64,000 nucleotides of DNA, from assembly GCF_048265165.1 (NCBI RefSeq), contig NZ_JBLXCD010000003.1, forward strand, positions 310,001-374,000, given 5' to 3'. Below, one piece after another: positions 43,987 to 53,351 of the stretch. Source of the stretch: Oceanospirillum sp048265165 (GTDB lineage Bacteria; Pseudomonadota; Gammaproteobacteria; Pseudomonadales; Halomonadaceae). The notes beneath the pieces were generated by a model. It searched no databases. It was not told the DNA's origin and worked only from the letters and a program-made list of their open reading frames with translations. The translations under genes and the position numbers were made by a program. Each line of letters opens with the position of its first letter. Position 1 is the first letter of the stretch.

Positions 43987-45418
43987 CGCAGAACTCCTTC
44001 AATCCCTTGGCACTCAGACTTGTTGCCAGACCACCGATATCACCAGCCCCTTGCAGAAGTAATATATCTCCATCCTGCAAAACTGACCTGAGTACTGACT
44101 TAAGTTCCGATTTCTCTGGAATAAAAACAGGTTCAACCTGCCCTCTCTCACGGATACTACGACTCAGAGAGCGTCCTTCAGCACCAGGAATAGCCTCCTC
44201 ACCCGCCGCATAAACCTCCATTAACAGTAGCTTATCCACACCGGAAAGCACCTGAACAAAATCTTCATACAGATCCCTCGTACGGCTATAGCGATGAGGC
44301 TGATAGACCATAACCAAACGCTTATCAGGCCAACCACTGCGCACCGCTTTAATCGTGGCATCCACTTCCGTTGGGTGGTGACCATAATCATCCACCAACA
44401 TTGCCTGCCCTCGATCATGCTCTAGCTGACCAAGAATCTGAAAACGTCGTCCAACACCATCAAAGCGTGCTAAACCGGCAACAATCGCTGCATCACTTAC
44501 ACCTTCATCCGTAGCAACAACAATAGTAGCCAGTGCATTCAGAGCGTTATGCCGACCTGGCATATTCAGCGTAATATCAAGATCCGCATGACCATCCGGG
44601 CGAATCGCTGTAAAGCTGATTTTCTGCCCCTGTTGAGTAAAGTTCACAATACGATAATCCGCATCATCACTAAAGCCATAGGTAAGTATAGGGCGACTGA
44701 TCTGAGGAATTAACTCACGAACGACAGGATCATCGACACAGATAACCGCCAGGCCATAGAAAGGCAGGTTGTGCAGAAAATCGATAAACGTCTGCTTCAG
44801 TTTGCTGAAATCACCGCCATAGGTGGACATATGATCAGCATCAATATTAGTGACAATCGCGACCATAGGCTGCAGATGCAGGAATGAAGCATCACTTTCA
44901 TCCGCTTCAGCAACCAGATACCGACTCTCCCCCAGGCGGGCATTGCTACCAGCACTATTAAGACGGCCACCAATCACAAATGTCGGATCAAGCTCACCTT
45001 CCGCCAAAACAGTAGCCATCAGACTGGTAGTCGTCGTTTTACCATGGGTACCAGCCACAGCAATACCGTGGCGAAAACGCATCAGCTCTGCCAACATCTC
45101 TGCACGGCGGACAATCGGTATACGTCGCTGCACGGCATAGGCAATTTCAGGGTTATCTGTGTTGATCGCCGTTGAAACCACAATCACATCTGCGCCATAA
45201 ACGTTGGTTTCATCGTGCCCGATAAACACTTCAGCACCTAAGTCCAGTAAGCGCTGCACACTGGCAGACTTTTTCAGATCAGAACCAGAAATAGAATACC
45301 CCTGATTAAGAAGGACTTCGGCAATTCCACACATACCAACGCCGCCAATACCAACAAAATGAATCCGACGAATGCGGCGCATTTCAGGGACTTGATAACC
45401 CACTTTTTCTTCAGCCAA
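43979..45418 (-). CDS. murC: UDP-N-acetylmuramate-L-alanine ligase
   Basis: Mur ligase adding L-Ala to UDP-MurNAc, 479 residues from the chosen start. HFVGIGGVGMCGIAEV is the Rossmann N-terminus, GTHGKTTTTSL the ATP P-loop and HHPTEVDATIKA the C-terminal domain motif. The frame is open farther upstream, but no ATG is well placed. I choose TTG at 45418, seven bases after GGAG and overlapping the murG stop by 8 nt; this gives an N-terminus of normal length. A GTG at 45403 is the alternative. Confidence 0.95.
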   Translation of the reverse strand: MAEEKVGYQVPEMRRIRRIHFVGIGGVGMCGIAEVLLNQGYSISGSDLKKSASVQRLLDLGAEVFIGHDETNVYGADVIVVSTAINTDNPEIAYAVQRRIPIVRRAEMLAELMRFRHGIAVAGTHGKTTTTSLMATVLAEGELDPTFVIGGRLNSAGSNARLGESRYLVAEADESDASFLHLQPMVAIVTNIDADHMSTYGGDFSKLKQTFIDFLHNLPFYGLAVICVDDPVVRELIPQISRPILTYGFSDDADYRIVNFTQQGQKISFTAIRPDGHADLDITLNMPGRHNALNALATIVVATDEGVSDAAIVAGLARFDGVGRRFQILGQLEHDRGQAMLVDDYGHHPTEVDATIKAVRSGWPDKRLVMVYQPHRYSRTRDLYEDFVQVLSGVDKLLLMEVYAAGEEAIPGAEGRSLSRSIRERGQVEPVFIPEKSELKSVLRSVLQDGDILLLQGAGDIGGLATSLSAKGLKEFCDE

Positions 45419-46514
45419 AACGCTTCTCCAAACACCCTTGAACGACCGCTTCCGTTGCCAGTGGTCGTGCAACACGACGAGCATTCTTACCCATCGTTAT
45501 AATTTTTTCAGGATTACTGACCAGATCTCTGAGCACATTAGACAGATGATCAGCATCCATCTCTTTTTGAGGCAGCAGAATACCTGCATCCGCTTCAACT
45601 AAAAAGCGTGCATTCGCCGTCTGATGATCATCAACCGCAATAGGCAAAGGAACCAGCACAGAGGCACGACCTGCAGCTGCCAACTCAGATACAGTCAGAG
45701 CTCCTGCCCGACAAATAACTAAATCAGCCCAATCGAAAGCCTTGGTCATGTCATCAATAAACTCCTGCGCGCGGGCAGCGACTTTAAAGTGCTGATAGTT
45801 TTCCTCGGTAGCACCGAGCTTACCTTTACCAGCCTGATGCCAAACATAAGGGCGCACTTCAGGCGGTATTTTTGATAAGGCTTCCGGCAATCTTTCGTTA
45901 AATACCTGAGCTCCCAAACTTCCCCCCACAACCAGGATATTAAGCGGTAAAGTATGCAGAGACTTATCGGGCACCGTCAGTAAACTCTCCCGAACAGGGT
46001 TACCGGTTACAATAGCACCTACTTTCTCATCAAATGCACCGGGGAAAGCCGCAAAGGTTTGCCGTGCCACTTTCGAAAGCCAGCGATTGGTCATACCGGC
46101 TACGGCATTTTGTTCATGAATAAAAACAGGAATACCCAGAATCCGGGCTGCGATACCTCCCGGACCACTAGCAAAACCACCTAAGCCCACAACAAAATCC
46201 GGTTTAAAGCGGCACAAAATAACAAAAGCCTGCTTAACGGCGTTAAGGACCAAAAAAGGGGCCATCAGTTTTCGCAGCAACCCCTTACCCCTCAACCCCA
46301 CAACATCGATGTGATTTAAGGCGATACCTGCCGCCGGAACCAGTCGGTTCTCAATACCCTGGGGACTCCCCAGCCATTCAACCTGCAAACCTTCAGCCAT
46401 AAAGCGTTCCGCTAGTGACAAGGCAGGAATAACATGGCCACCAGTGCCACCAGCCATCAGCATTACTTTTTTACCCGCGTAACGACCTGTTTCAATAGCC
46501 ATAGCAGTAGGCAC
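45411..46514 (-). CDS. murG: Lipid II synthase MurG
   Basis: Glycosyltransferase on the inner membrane face that adds GlcNAc to lipid I, making lipid II. MLMAGGTGGHVIPAL is the conserved first loop, and GGFASGPGGIAA and HEQNAVAGMTNR follow; the C-terminal domain shows VVGGSLGAQVFNE. I choose GTG at 46514 (367 residues) because GGGAG lies six bases upstream and just after the ftsW stop. An ATG at 46553 inside ftsW would add 13 residues. Family members have only a few residues before the first loop, which supports the shorter form. Confidence 0.95.
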   Translation of the reverse strand: MPTAMAIETGRYAGKKVMLMAGGTGGHVIPALSLAERFMAEGLQVEWLGSPQGIENRLVPAAGIALNHIDVVGLRGKGLLRKLMAPFLVLNAVKQAFVILCRFKPDFVVGLGGFASGPGGIAARILGIPVFIHEQNAVAGMTNRWLSKVARQTFAAFPGAFDEKVGAIVTGNPVRESLLTVPDKSLHTLPLNILVVGGSLGAQVFNERLPEALSKIPPEVRPYVWHQAGKGKLGATEENYQHFKVAARAQEFIDDMTKAFDWADLVICRAGALTVSELAAAGRASVLVPLPIAVDDHQTANARFLVEADAGILLPQKEMDADHLSNVLRDLVSNPEKIITMGKNARRVARPLATEAVVQGCLEKRFG

Positions 46515-46530
46515 TGAATGCTCCCGATCT

Positions 46531-47823
46531 TTATCGATTATATCGCTGGGCATATTTCGCTCTTTTTTGCTCATACAAATCAACTTTATGACGGGTTTCC
46601 TGATCAATCCGTAAACAGATAGCAACCATGACACAGCTAATTAACAAACTACTGCCACCATAACTCATAAAGGGTAATGTCAGCCCTTTCGTTGGTAGCA
46701 GACCGGTATTCACACCAATATTAATAAAAGTTTGTGCCGCAATAACCAGCGCCAGACCAAAGGCCACATAACAGTGAAAAAGGAGTTTATGCTCACCAGC
46801 TTTCCGGGCAATAACAAACATACGGTAAATCAGAAGGCCATAGACAAATAAAGTAATCAGGGCTCCAAATAACCCCAGCTCTTCCGCCAGAATAGCAAAG
46901 ACAAAGTCAGTATGAGCCTCGGGTAGATAGAACAGTTTCTGAACACTATTTCCCAAACCCAGGCCATCCCAACCCCCGCGCCCGAATGCAATCAATGCCT
47001 GGGTCAGCTGATAACCAGAGTCAAACTGGGCAGCCCATGGGTCAAAGTAAGTGGTCAGACGCTTCATTCGATAAGGCTGCAGTAGTGCAATAAACCCTGC
47101 CATAGCAACAGTGCTTAGCATTAGTGTGATAAAGCGCTTCATCCCGACACCGGATAAAAAAAGCATGCCTAACATGCTACCCAGGATCACAACAGTGGCG
47201 CCGTAGTCCGGTTCCATTATCAGCAAAAGCCCCATAAAGCCCATCACAGCCAATGGCTTCATAAACCCGGACCAATGCTCACGCACCTCATCCAGCCGCC
47301 GAACCAGATAACCCGACAGATAAACCACCATAAAAAGCTTAGCCAGCTCTGATGCCTGCAGGTTAACAATCCCAAGCGAGATCCAGCGAGAGCTACCATT
47401 TACTTCGCGACCTATACCCGGAAGCAAAACAGCGATCAACAGCAGAAACGCTGTCAATAACAAGGCAAAGCTGTTGTCATACCACCAGCGAATAGGAACA
47501 AGAGCTACTAAGAGTCCTAGCCCAAGGCCCATCACCAGGTAGATACCGTGCCGGATACTGAAAAAGAAGGGATTCCCGTAGCGGCTGCCGGCAATTTCCA
47601 TAGATGCCGATGTCACCATCAGCCAGCCCAGAAAAAGCAGAAACAGGGATGAAAAAAGTAACCAGCCATCAATACGGCGGGTCATTTCTTTGTTGACATG
47701 GACAAGGTTCAGTAGCTCTAATAATGGCTGTAGTACCTCATAGACACTGAGAGAAAGCTGTTTTGCTTTCCCGGTCATTACCTGCCATTTATCAATCAAT
47801 TGCTGTTTACGATCAGCCTGCAC
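46531..47823 (-). CDS. ftsW: Septal peptidoglycan polymerase FtsW
   Basis: SEDS-family glycosyltransferase of the septum, 430 residues with about ten membrane helices, working with FtsI. The family signature appears as GLGLGNSVQKLFYLPEAHTD and the end TKGLTLPFMSYGGSS. The GTG start at 47823 has AAGGA eight bases upstream and overlaps the murD stop by 11 nt. A cytoplasmic N-terminal segment of about 50 residues is longer than usual. Confidence 0.97.
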   Translation of the reverse strand: MQADRKQQLIDKWQVMTGKAKQLSLSVYEVLQPLLELLNLVHVNKEMTRRIDGWLLFSSLFLLFLGWLMVTSASMEIAGSRYGNPFFFSIRHGIYLVMGLGLGLLVALVPIRWWYDNSFALLLTAFLLLIAVLLPGIGREVNGSSRWISLGIVNLQASELAKLFMVVYLSGYLVRRLDEVREHWSGFMKPLAVMGFMGLLLIMEPDYGATVVILGSMLGMLFLSGVGMKRFITLMLSTVAMAGFIALLQPYRMKRLTTYFDPWAAQFDSGYQLTQALIAFGRGGWDGLGLGNSVQKLFYLPEAHTDFVFAILAEELGLFGALITLFVYGLLIYRMFVIARKAGEHKLLFHCYVAFGLALVIAAQTFINIGVNTGLLPTKGLTLPFMSYGGSSLLISCVMVAICLRIDQETRHKVDLYEQKRAKYAQRYNR

Positions 47824-49147
47824 AACAGATTTCCTTTACTGCAGTCGTGAAGGCATCGCCACGAACAATATAACTTCCGAACATATCCCAGCTGGCACAC
47901 GCTGGAGACAACAAGACCTGATCTCCTGACACAGCCAGTCCGTGCGCCTTTTTCACGGCATCTTCCATCGACACAGCCCTGAAAACAGGAGTGGATGGCG
48001 CCAGAGACTCTGCAATAACATGAGCATCACGGCCAATCAGAACCACAGCTTTACAATATTCAGCAACCGGCGCTGCCAAGCTATCAAACTCAGCCCCTTT
48101 ACCATCTCCGCCGGCAATCAGAATAATACGACCATCCACCGCAAGACCGTTCAAAGCAGCAACCGTGGCACCGACATTCGTACCTTTGGAGTCATTGATA
48201 TACCGGATACCACCATGCTCCAGTACCAACTGACAACGATGATCCAGCCCCTGAAAGTCTTTCAGCGCCTCCAACATTGCATCCATAGGGATACCAGCCC
48301 CCTGGCCAAGAGCTAACGCAGACAAGGCATTTAGCTGACCATGGCGACCACTCAACGCAATATCATCAACCGGTATCAATGCGTTTTCGCCCTGGGATAA
48401 CCACTGACGATCACCCATTGAGATCAAACCAAACTGGCCTGCCTCAGGCACATCCAAGCCGAAACTCACCAAATCACTTTTAAACTCATGCACAGGCAAC
48501 GTCGCGTCTTCTCCTCTGTTGACCACTGCCAACTTACAACCCGTATAAACACGCTGCTTTGCCAGACCGTACTCCAGCATATCCGGATAACGATCCAGAT
48601 GATCTGCACTTAGGTTCAAAATAGTAGCCGCCTGAGCTCTCAGACTATGGGTCGTCTCCAATTGAAAGGAAGAGAGTTCAAGGACATAAAGCTCTTTCTC
48701 ACCTTCGGCCAGAAGATCCAGAACCGGAAGACCTATATTGCCGCCAACACCTACATTAATACCGGCTTTCTCAGCCATATAACCCACCAAGCTCGTCACA
48801 GTGCTCTTCGCATTAGAGCCGGTAATGGCCACAACAGGAGCGGAAGCCTCATACGCAAATAGCTCAACATCACCCACAACAGGTACACCTGAAGCCATAG
48901 CCTTGGCAATCGCGGGTTCACTGACAGCAATACCAGGACTTACAATCAACCGAGTCGCTTCGCAAAGCTGACCTGCATCCAGCGGGCCCAGCCAGAGTTC
49001 AACACCGGGAAACTCACGTTCAAACTCTGCCAAACCAGGAGGATTAAAACGGGTATCCGCAATAGCAAAATGCTCCCCTTTGCCTGCGAGATACCGGGCG
49101 CAGGAGATGCCAGTCTGACCTAAACCTATAACGACGCTATGGGACAC
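47813..49147 (-). CDS. murD: UDP-N-acetylmuramoylalanine-D-glutamate ligase
   Basis: Mur ligase adding D-Glu, 444 residues. GLGQTGISCARYL marks the N-terminal UDP-binding fold. The ATP P-loop reads ITGSNAKSTVTSL, with Ala where E. coli has Gly (GSNGKST). Mg/ATP and C-terminal motifs (NDSKGTN, LIAGGDGKG, LSPACASWDMF) are intact. It starts with GTG at 49147, seven bases after GAGGA. Confidence 0.98.
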   Translation of the reverse strand: MSHSVVIGLGQTGISCARYLAGKGEHFAIADTRFNPPGLAEFEREFPGVELWLGPLDAGQLCEATRLIVSPGIAVSEPAIAKAMASGVPVVGDVELFAYEASAPVVAITGSNAKSTVTSLVGYMAEKAGINVGVGGNIGLPVLDLLAEGEKELYVLELSSFQLETTHSLRAQAATILNLSADHLDRYPDMLEYGLAKQRVYTGCKLAVVNRGEDATLPVHEFKSDLVSFGLDVPEAGQFGLISMGDRQWLSQGENALIPVDDIALSGRHGQLNALSALALGQGAGIPMDAMLEALKDFQGLDHRCQLVLEHGGIRYINDSKGTNVGATVAALNGLAVDGRIILIAGGDGKGAEFDSLAAPVAEYCKAVVLIGRDAHVIAESLAPSTPVFRAVSMEDAVKKAHGLAVSGDQVLLSPACASWDMFGSYIVRGDAFTTAVKEICCAG

Positions 49148-49241
49148 AAAAACATCCTCTACTGAAACGGCAGTTCATCAAATATTGACCTTTGCACACC
49201 AACGCTCCGGTTGATCCACGTGAAAAGGCTGGCAGCATAAA

Positions 49242-50324
49242 TCAACGAAGCTTTAAAGTCGCAAGACCAATCAAAACTAATACAACCGTGATAATCCAGA
49301 AGCGGACAATCACACGGGGCTCGGGCCATCCCTTTAACTCAAAATGGTGATGGATCGGTGCCATACGAAAGATTCTGCGACCCGTCAGTTTAAAAGAAGC
49401 CACCTGCAAAATAACTGAGACCGTCTCCATCACAAAGACACCACCCATGATAAAGAGCACAACCTCCTGCCGCACAATAACAGCAACAACACCCAACGCA
49501 GCACCTAACGCTAGTGCTCCCACATCGCCCATAAAAACCTGCGCCGGATAGGTGTTAAACCAAAGAAAGCCAAGGCCCGCACCAGCAATTGTCGCGCAGA
49601 ATACAAGAAGCTCACCTGAGCCGATGATATAAGGGATTTTCAGATAAGCTGAAAACTCGATATTACCCGATGCATAAGCAAAAACCCCAAGGGCCGAGGC
49701 CACCATCACCGTGGGTAAAATAGCCAAACCATCCAAACCATCGGTCAGGTTAACTGCATTACTGGTACCCACAATAACAAAATAGGTTAAGACCACGAAG
49801 AAGATCCCCATCTCCCAACTGAAGTCTTTCAGGAAGGGCAGAATCAAAGAGGTTTCAGCTGCGGTCGGGGCACTTTGAAACAGGAAAACAGCCGCGCCCA
49901 AGCCTGCAACAGACTGCCAGAAATACTTCCATTTTGCCGGCAGGCCCCGGGAATTCTTCTCAACGACTTTGCGGTAATCATCAACCCAGCCCACGGCACC
50001 AAACATCAGAGTAACAGCCAGTGCAACCCAGACATAACGGTTTGATAAGTCTCCCCACAGTAACGTACTGATTGCGATGGCACTGATGATCAAAGCACCG
50101 CCCATGGTCGGGGTTCCGTTCTTACTCAGATGACTTTCCGGGCCATCATCACGCACTGCCTGACCGATCTGCGCCGATACTAGCTTGCGGATCATCCAGG
50201 GGCCAAGAAAAAGCGACAGCGACAGGGCCGTAAGCACACCCAGAATCGCTCGCAGCGTCAGATAGTTAAACACAGAAAATGCGCTGTAATATTGGGACAG
50301 CCAGTCAGCAAGAATCAGAAGCAT
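49242..50324 (-). CDS. mraY: Phospho-N-acetylmuramoyl-pentapeptide transferase
   Basis: Integral membrane enzyme of 360 residues, ten helices. It transfers phospho-MurNAc-pentapeptide to undecaprenyl phosphate, giving lipid I. GTPTMGGALII, WVDDYRKVV (catalytic Asp pair), NAVNLTDGLDGLA and the MAPIHHHFELKGW loop are all present. There is a 94-nt gap to murD and 103 nt to murF, the loosest part of the mur segment. Confidence 0.99.
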   Translation of the reverse strand: MLLILADWLSQYYSAFSVFNYLTLRAILGVLTALSLSLFLGPWMIRKLVSAQIGQAVRDDGPESHLSKNGTPTMGGALIISAIAISTLLWGDLSNRYVWVALAVTLMFGAVGWVDDYRKVVEKNSRGLPAKWKYFWQSVAGLGAAVFLFQSAPTAAETSLILPFLKDFSWEMGIFFVVLTYFVIVGTSNAVNLTDGLDGLAILPTVMVASALGVFAYASGNIEFSAYLKIPYIIGSGELLVFCATIAGAGLGFLWFNTYPAQVFMGDVGALALGAALGVVAVIVRQEVVLFIMGGVFVMETVSVILQVASFKLTGRRIFRMAPIHHHFELKGWPEPRVIVRFWIITVVLVLIGLATLKLR

Positions 50325-50427
50325 CTGTAGGTTATTTCCCTGTTATACCCTCTTCGGGGTTTTTCGTGATAAATGTAAATTGAAGCCTTGCTCAGCCTGA
50401 ACCTGAACCAAAGACCATTATTGTTAT

Positions 50428-51813
50428 TCAGTCCGCTGGAGGAGGTGGGCTTAATGCTTCCACCACCACCTCCATCTGCATACTACGGGAACCTTTCACC
50501 AGTACAGCGGTATCTTGTGTCAGCAGCACTTTCACCGACTCCGCAAGTCGTAGCTGGTCTGTAAAATGGCAGGCATTAGCGCCAAAGGCATCAGCGGTAT
50601 GCCGGGTCAGATCACCATAAGTGAACAGATAATCTACGCCCTTTTCCCGTGCATACTCCCCTAGTGATGTATGAGCTTGTACCGACTCATCGCCCAGCTC
50701 ACCAACATCACCTAATATCAGTATATGCTGACCACTGAAGTCCATAAGTGTATCTATAGCAGCTCTGACAGATCCGGGATTGGCATTGTAACTGTCATTA
50801 ATAATACTCGACTGTTTAAAGCCAGTAACGATTTGCAATCGCCCTACTACACCAGAAAAGCGCCCAAGGCCCTCAGCTATTGTTCGCAAAGAAACGCCTA
50901 ACTGTAGTGCCGCAGCTGCAGCCGCCAAAGCATTACTGACATTATGACGCGCCGGAACCTGAAGAAAAACGGGGAAACAATCATGCTGAAAGCAGAGATC
51001 GAAGGTATAACCTGCATCTTTAATCTGTATATTCTTAGCCTTAACCTCAGCGCCTGCTTCAGCCTGCCCCAAGCTAACACCATAGCTTGTGAGTCTGCAG
51101 ACCGACGCTAAAGAGCGCCAGTATTCCGCATAGACATCATCCTGATTGATGATAGCGCAACCGCCCTCACCCAAGGCTAAAATCAACTCGCCCTTGGCCT
51201 GAGCGATATTATCCGTGGAACCAAATTCACCCAGATGCGCACCGGTCACATTCAGCACAACGCCAATATCCGGCCTCGCTAAGCCGGCACAATACTCAAT
51301 CTCTCCTAGATGATTAGCGCCGAGCTCAATTACTGCAAACCGGTGCTCTGGAGAGAGCCGCAAAAGTGTCAGAGGCACACCGATATCATTATTAAAGTTT
51401 CCCGCAGTAATCAAGACCGAGTCCGAGCCAAAAGCCTGACTGAGAACTGAGCCCAGCATCTCCTTTACTGTGGTTTTACCGCTGTTGCCGGTAATAGCGA
51501 TAACGCCCCCCTGGAACAGCTCTCGGTTAAACAGCGCAATCTGCCCTAAAGCAATTCGGGTATCCGGTACGCACCACTGGGGCAGGTCAATACCAGGCTG
51601 GTAATCACTGACCACAAGGCCTGTGGCTCCCTGCTCTTTTGCCTGCTGACAAAACCTGTGGCCATCAAAGCGTTCACCTTTTAAAGCCAGAAACACCTTA
51701 CCTTCCAAAGGTTGGCGAGAGTCGGTTTCCAGTTGAGTGAAACCGTTAAGAGAGCCATAACACTCACCACCGAAACGTTGTTGCAACTCAGCAAAAGAAA
51801 GTGAACGTATCAT
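50428..51813 (-). CDS. murF: UDP-MurNAc-tripeptide-D-Ala-D-Ala ligase
   Basis: Final cytoplasmic Mur ligase, 461 residues, adding the D-Ala-D-Ala dipeptide made by DdlB. ATP P-loop ITGNSGKTTVKEM, NFNNDIGVPLTLL and NDSYNANPGS are diagnostic. Its ATG overlaps the murE stop in an ATGA, so translation is coupled. Confidence 0.98.
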   Translation of the reverse strand: MIRSLSFAELQQRFGGECYGSLNGFTQLETDSRQPLEGKVFLALKGERFDGHRFCQQAKEQGATGLVVSDYQPGIDLPQWCVPDTRIALGQIALFNRELFQGGVIAITGNSGKTTVKEMLGSVLSQAFGSDSVLITAGNFNNDIGVPLTLLRLSPEHRFAVIELGANHLGEIEYCAGLARPDIGVVLNVTGAHLGEFGSTDNIAQAKGELILALGEGGCAIINQDDVYAEYWRSLASVCRLTSYGVSLGQAEAGAEVKAKNIQIKDAGYTFDLCFQHDCFPVFLQVPARHNVSNALAAAAAALQLGVSLRTIAEGLGRFSGVVGRLQIVTGFKQSSIINDSYNANPGSVRAAIDTLMDFSGQHILILGDVGELGDESVQAHTSLGEYAREKGVDYLFTYGDLTRHTADAFGANACHFTDQLRLAESVKVLLTQDTAVLVKGSRSMQMEVVVEALSPPPPAD

Positions 51814-53351
51814 AGCAATCCCTCTTTTACTTTTGAGTTTTCGGAGGAACGCAGATCCAGGGCGAGCCTTGCCTGCTCCACATCATCAAAATGGTGACGC
51901 ACCCCTTGAATATCCTGATACGCCTCATGGCCTTTACCGGCGATCAGGATCACATCCTCAGGATCAGCACCCATAACAGCTTTTCGAATCGCTTCAGCCC
52001 GGTCAGTCGATGAGAATATTGCAGACTTCAGCAACCCCTGTTTAACCTGGGACAAAATATGAACAGGGTCTTCTGTACGTGGATTATCACTAGTAAGAAC
52101 AACTTCATCAGCAAGTCGTGATGCAACTTCCGCCATAATAGGGCGCTTACCGGCATCACGATCGCCACCGCAACCAAAAACACACCAAAGACGACCCTGA
52201 ATATGCTCTTTAACAGCTAAAAGAGCGTTTTCCAAAGCATCAGGTGTATGGGCATAATCCACCACCACCTGCGGTTGAGGCACATTCTGATTCTGTAAAG
52301 GGAAAACCAGCTGCATACGACCTGCAACAGGCCGGACACCTTCCAGTTGAGTCACAACATCAGCCGCAGTAAAGCCCAGAGCTAATAAGGTCGTTGCTGC
52401 AGCTAAAGCATTAGCAACATTGAACCGCCCCAACAGAGGGAGTTGCAAAGTAAATGCACCCCAGCGACCAGCCAACGACAAAGCGAACCCCCGAGACCCA
52501 GCTCTGCAGCTCACACAATAAAGATCCGCCTCATTGTCATTCAGGCTATAACGATAAATCCGGGGTTGGTGATCAGACTGATTGATATACTGTTCCAGCG
52601 TCGTGCTATAAGCGTCATCAGCATTGATGACCGCATAATGTATAGGATACCGGGTAAACAGCTGGGATTTGGCATAACCATAGGCAGCCATCGTGCCATG
52701 ATAATCAAGATGATCACGGCTAAGGTTGGTAAACACGGCTACCTCAAAAGGCACTCCAGCTGTACGCAACTGATCCAGTGCATGGGAGGAGACCTCCATC
52801 GCCTGATAGGCATAACCTTCCTGCTTTAGCTCCGACATTACTTTATGTAACCGAACCAAATCAGGGGTCGTATGTGTTGCCGTCGTTAGCGCGCCGGGAG
52901 CACCGATACCGACAGTACCGATTACTGCAGCCTTTTGTTGTAAACCTTCTAACATACTTGCCAGATAATGACTGACTGATGTTTTGCCATTAGTACCGGT
53001 AATACCGATCAGGTGCAGTCCATTATCAGACAGCTCACCCGCCTGAGCCAACCACTCCCCCAAACGCTGCCTCAGGTGCTTTAAAGCAACAACCGGCAGC
53101 AGGTCAACCAAGTAGAAGTCATCACAGTCTGACTCAAGTAAAACCAGGCTGGCACCCAACGCCTTAGCCTCCGGGATAAAATCTAGCCCCCGATGACGCG
53201 TACCATTTAAAGCAACAAAAACATCACCCTCGGAGATACAGCGGGAATCGATACAGAGAACACCCTCAGGCTTTTTCAGCTCTGACAGAGGAGGAAATAA
53301 GGCTGTAATCGCCTCCAGCACACAGGTAACAAAACGATCAGAGGTCATCAT
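51810..53351 (-). CDS. murE: UDP-MurNAc-tripeptide synthetase MurE (meso-DAP type)
   Basis: Mur ligase adding the third residue, 513 residues. P-loop GITGTNGKTSV and the substrate motif TSDNPRTEDP are visible; DNPR marks meso-diaminopimelate rather than lysine use. The start overlaps the ftsI stop by 14 nt. Two adjacent ATGs (53351 and 53348) follow AAGGGA; the second has the better spacing. Confidence 0.98.
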   Translation of the reverse strand: MMTSDRFVTCVLEAITALFPPLSELKKPEGVLCIDSRCISEGDVFVALNGTRHRGLDFIPEAKALGASLVLLESDCDDFYLVDLLPVVALKHLRQRLGEWLAQAGELSDNGLHLIGITGTNGKTSVSHYLASMLEGLQQKAAVIGTVGIGAPGALTTATHTTPDLVRLHKVMSELKQEGYAYQAMEVSSHALDQLRTAGVPFEVAVFTNLSRDHLDYHGTMAAYGYAKSQLFTRYPIHYAVINADDAYSTTLEQYINQSDHQPRIYRYSLNDNEADLYCVSCRAGSRGFALSLAGRWGAFTLQLPLLGRFNVANALAAATTLLALGFTAADVVTQLEGVRPVAGRMQLVFPLQNQNVPQPQVVVDYAHTPDALENALLAVKEHIQGRLWCVFGCGGDRDAGKRPIMAEVASRLADEVVLTSDNPRTEDPVHILSQVKQGLLKSAIFSSTDRAEAIRKAVMGADPEDVILIAGKGHEAYQDIQGVRHHFDDVEQARLALDLRSSENSKVKEGLL

